Assembly: GCA_013139755.1 (NCBI GenBank)
Contig: WTAG01000597.1
Coordinates: 1 to 8,370, forward strand
Direction of reading: 5' to 3'
Length of the DNA stretch: 8,370 nt
From: Methylomarinum sp.
GTDB taxonomy: Bacteria > Pseudomonadota > Gammaproteobacteria > Methylococcales > Methylomonadaceae
This document shows positions 6,405-8,370 of the stretch, piece by piece. Within the stretch, counting starts at the first letter, position 1. Each line of letters starts with the position of its first letter. Under the pieces are notes generated by a model. The model was given only the letters and a program-made list of their open reading frames with translations, did no database searches and had not been told where the DNA came from. The translations under genes and the position numbers were made by a program.

Positions 6405-7261
6405 TTTTCTTCCATATTGTTTGATGAATTACCTATGACCAATTCAGGATGAACACTACTTAAACTCACGCCATCCGCGACCCCACCAACCCAATTTATT
6501 TTCTGACCAGCGGGATCAAGAAAATTAAACAATCGAAATTGCATTGACCACCTTGCACGATTTGCGAAATTCTCACCAGATGAATGAAGTGTCAAAAAGT
6601 CCATAATTATCAGATCTCCGGGTTCTGAAAGTGGAGCAACTATGCCATATTTTTTTATAAGCTGCTGTTCATTTTCAAGACGCATAGCATAAGCGCCACT
6701 TTTATTCTGGTTTGTAGTGTCATAAAGATAAGATCGCCGTAATGGCCCAAGATGTGATTTCGGGCAAACTTGAACAGGGCCTAATTTAGAGGTAACAGAA
6801 ACTAAAGGTGTCCAAAAAACCACCCCGTCAATACTCCGAAGTTGATCTCGGTATTCATAATGCCATAATGACCTATATTTCTGTTCATTTGGGTTATCAA
6901 TCCGCACACCAAACCCCCTGCCAGCAATACCAGCGCAATTAGTATTACGCATCTCAAAAAAAAGATCTTCGTTTTTTTTTGCACTCACCAGTCGTAAAAA
7001 AGCAGGAATTTGTTTGACTGCATCATAAACCTCACCACCATATTTACGATCTTTTTTAATGAGATCCAGATAACCATCATCGAAAGTATCAGGTGTAAAA
7101 ATCTTTTGTTGCACAGGACATTTATATTTTTTAAGTAAAACCCCGATAATCTGCCAAATGCCAAATTGTATGGGTTCTATTTCTTCAGCTAAATCATAAA
7201 AATTTTTCAGTAAAATAAATCCATTTTCTGACAACTCTTTCTTTTGTTCAAATGATAGCAT
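6398..7261 (-). CDS. Phytanoyl-CoA-dioxygenase-family Fe(II)/2-oxoglutarate oxygenase
   Basis: The 287-residue protein has the PhyH layout: an N-terminal 'eq...l.enGfillknf' helix at about 4-21, then the facial-triad region. WHYEY at 133-137 supplies H134 and E136, in the place where the family normally has H-x-D. DGVVFWTPLVSVTSKLGPV at 145-163 and CPKSHLGPL at 166-174 match the 'd.v..w.pL.dv..enG.l...pgSH' block. LTLHSSGEN at 223-231 gives distal H226, and R237, 11 residues later, is placed to bind 2-oxoglutarate. It should hydroxylate or otherwise oxidise a small molecule. In this operon that may be a sugar or acyl substituent (inference). A GGAG ribosome-binding site at 7269-7272, 7 nt before the ATG, supports the start. 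It follows the aminotransferase gene after a 53-nt gap that holds no obvious promoter. Confidence 0.83.
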   Translation of the reverse strand: MLSFEQKKELSENGFILLKNFYDLAEEIEPIQFGIWQIIGVLLKKYKCPVQQKIFTPDTFDDGYLDLIKKDRKYGGEVYDAVKQIPAFLRLVSAKKNEDLFFEMRNTNCAGIAGRGFGVRIDNPNEQKYRSLWHYEYRDQLRSIDGVVFWTPLVSVTSKLGPVQVCPKSHLGPLRRSYLYDTTNQNKSGAYAMRLENEQQLIKKYGIVAPLSEPGDLIIMDFLTLHSSGENFANRARWSMQFRLFNFLDPAGQKINWVGGVADGVSLSSVHPELVIGNSSNNMEEKC

Positions 7262-7314
7262 TACAAAGCTCCAATTAAATGCGATTCCACTTCAATACGA
7301 CTGTTTATACAACA

Positions 7315-8354
7315 TCACCCGACATTAGTGAATTGATCAACCACTATTTTTATAACGTGATTCAAGTCATTTAAAGTCATCTCATGATAACTAGGTAAAT
7401 TTATTGCTCGCTCAGCAATATCTAAAGAAAACCTATTTTCTTGATGACATTCAAACATTGACAAACTTGTTAATGGCGAAAAAAACACCCTTGCATCAAC
7501 ATTCTCCTTTGCAAAAACTTGTAGAATCTTTTCTCTTGTTATTCCTGTTTCTTTTTTAAAGACCACCGTTGGCATCCACGCCCCATTAATTACACCTTCT
7601 GGTTCTGGATTCATCGATATACCTGATAATCCAGCGAGACGATCTTTATAGTAAGCAAAAATCTCTCGTTTTCTATTAATTAACTCTTCAATACGCTCTA
7701 CCTGGGCACAACCAATTGCAGCCTGAATATTAGACATTTTGTATTTAAACCCGATCATATCTGGCCAAAACTGTTTAGTTTGACTACGGGCACGACCATG
7801 GTTAGAGAGAGTCAATACAGTTTCATAAAGCCCTTCATCATTAGTAACAAATATTCCACCTTCACCCGTCGTTAATGTTTTAGTACCATGAAATGAAAAA
7901 CTGCCGAATTTCCCCATACTACCAGCCCGTTGCCCATGATAAACCGAGCCTATTGCTTCAGCTGCATCCTCTACAACAGGTATTCCATACTTCTTGCCAA
8001 TCGCCAAAATTTGATCCATCTCACATAAATTCCCATAAAGATGTACAGCAATAATGGCTTTTGTCCGTGGTGTTATTGCACCCTCTATCAAAGCAGGATT
8101 CAAACACCATGAATCAGACAAAATATCAATAAAAACAGGGGTTGCGCCCAAATGCACAATCGGTGCGGCTGTTGCAATCCAGTTAGTATCAGCCATAATC
8201 ACCTCATCCCCCTGCTTGACACCTAAAGCGGATAGCCCCATATGTAATGCACCAGTACAACTTGAAGTCGCTATTGCGTACTTAACTCCCAAATGTTGTT
8301 TAAACAACTCTTCAAAGCGATCAATATACTCATAACAATGCTCTCCCCACCCCT
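7315..8354 (-). CDS. DegT/DnrJ/EryC1/StrS-family PLP-dependent sugar aminotransferase, 5' end missing
   Basis: The gene makes a 4-amino or 3-amino deoxysugar by transferring an amino group to a nucleotide keto-sugar. The open frame shows 345 residues. It enters at the genomic end (8354) with GWGEHCYEYIDRFEELF and then VKYAIATSSCTGALHMGL, a family-typical N-terminus, so only about 20-30 residues are missing. A TTG at 8305-8307 lies inside the fold and is not the start. The cofactor aspartate lies in VVEDAAEAIG (Asp codon 7966-7968). The Schiff-base lysine is in SFHGTKTLTTGEGG (Lys codon 7879-7881). Keeping Lys, not His, argues for a true aminotransferase and against a ColD-type dehydratase. 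The SFHGTK..TTGEGG stretch and NWIATAAPIVHLGATPVF recall GDP-perosamine-synthase-like members, but the substrate cannot be fixed. It is the first visible gene of the operon. The promoter and any earlier genes lie beyond the window. Confidence 0.9.
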
Positions 8355-8370
8355 AGATCGGAAGAGCACA
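8355..8370. other. Illumina TruSeq adapter remnant (non-genomic)
   Basis: The last 16 bases, AGATCGGAAGAGCACA, match exactly the start of the Illumina TruSeq 3' adapter. They sit flush at the contig end and interrupt an open aminotransferase frame by creating a TAG on the minus strand (8353-8355), which straddles the junction. The genomic sequence therefore ends at 8354. This is untrimmed library sequence left in the assembly. Confidence 0.95.

Overview
The window is AT-rich bacterial DNA. It reads as almost the whole of one assembled contig: genes are cut at both ends, and the last 16 bases (8355-8370) are an exact match to the start of the Illumina TruSeq adapter, so genomic sequence stops at 8354. 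Every supported gene lies on the minus strand, so transcription runs from high to low coordinates. Family content, codon style and a consensus-like FliA (sigma-28) flagellar promoter suggest a flagellated, probably gammaproteobacterial organism. No species can be named from this sequence.

Layout in transcription order: a 5'-truncated DegT/DnrJ/EryC1/StrS sugar aminotransferase (7315-8354); a phytanoyl-CoA-dioxygenase-like Fe(II)/2-oxoglutarate oxygenase (6398-7261); a two-domain SAM methyltransferase of the sugar C-methyltransferase type (5250-6404); a WbqC-family protein (4482-5216); a small class I SAM methyltransferase (3748-4485); an NAD(P)-dependent SDR epimerase/dehydratase (2873-3751); an ATP-grasp ligase (1876-2883); a YfcE-like metallophosphoesterase (1194-1895); and a CmcI/rhamnosyl-O-methyltransferase-type methyltransferase (408-1190). 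The genes are very tightly packed, with two ATGA stop/start overlaps, three other overlaps of 7-20 nt, one 3-nt gap and two gaps of 33 and 53 nt. This points to a single operon. About 290 bp without a recognised gene follows (117-407). After it comes a FliA-type promoter (115-141) driving a gene of which only the first 24 codons are present (1-74). Those codons look like the flagellar chaperone FliS.

Together the genes look like the modification part of a surface-glycan pathway, possibly flagellin glycosylation given the flagellar neighbour. The aminotransferase would make an amino-deoxy sugar. The SDR, dioxygenase and three unrelated-looking methyltransferases would tailor the sugar or its acyl substituent. 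The ATP-grasp enzyme could form an amide or ester on it. No glycosyltransferase, flippase, polymerase or nucleotidyltransferase is visible, so those must lie beyond the right end. The exact product cannot be derived from the sequence alone.
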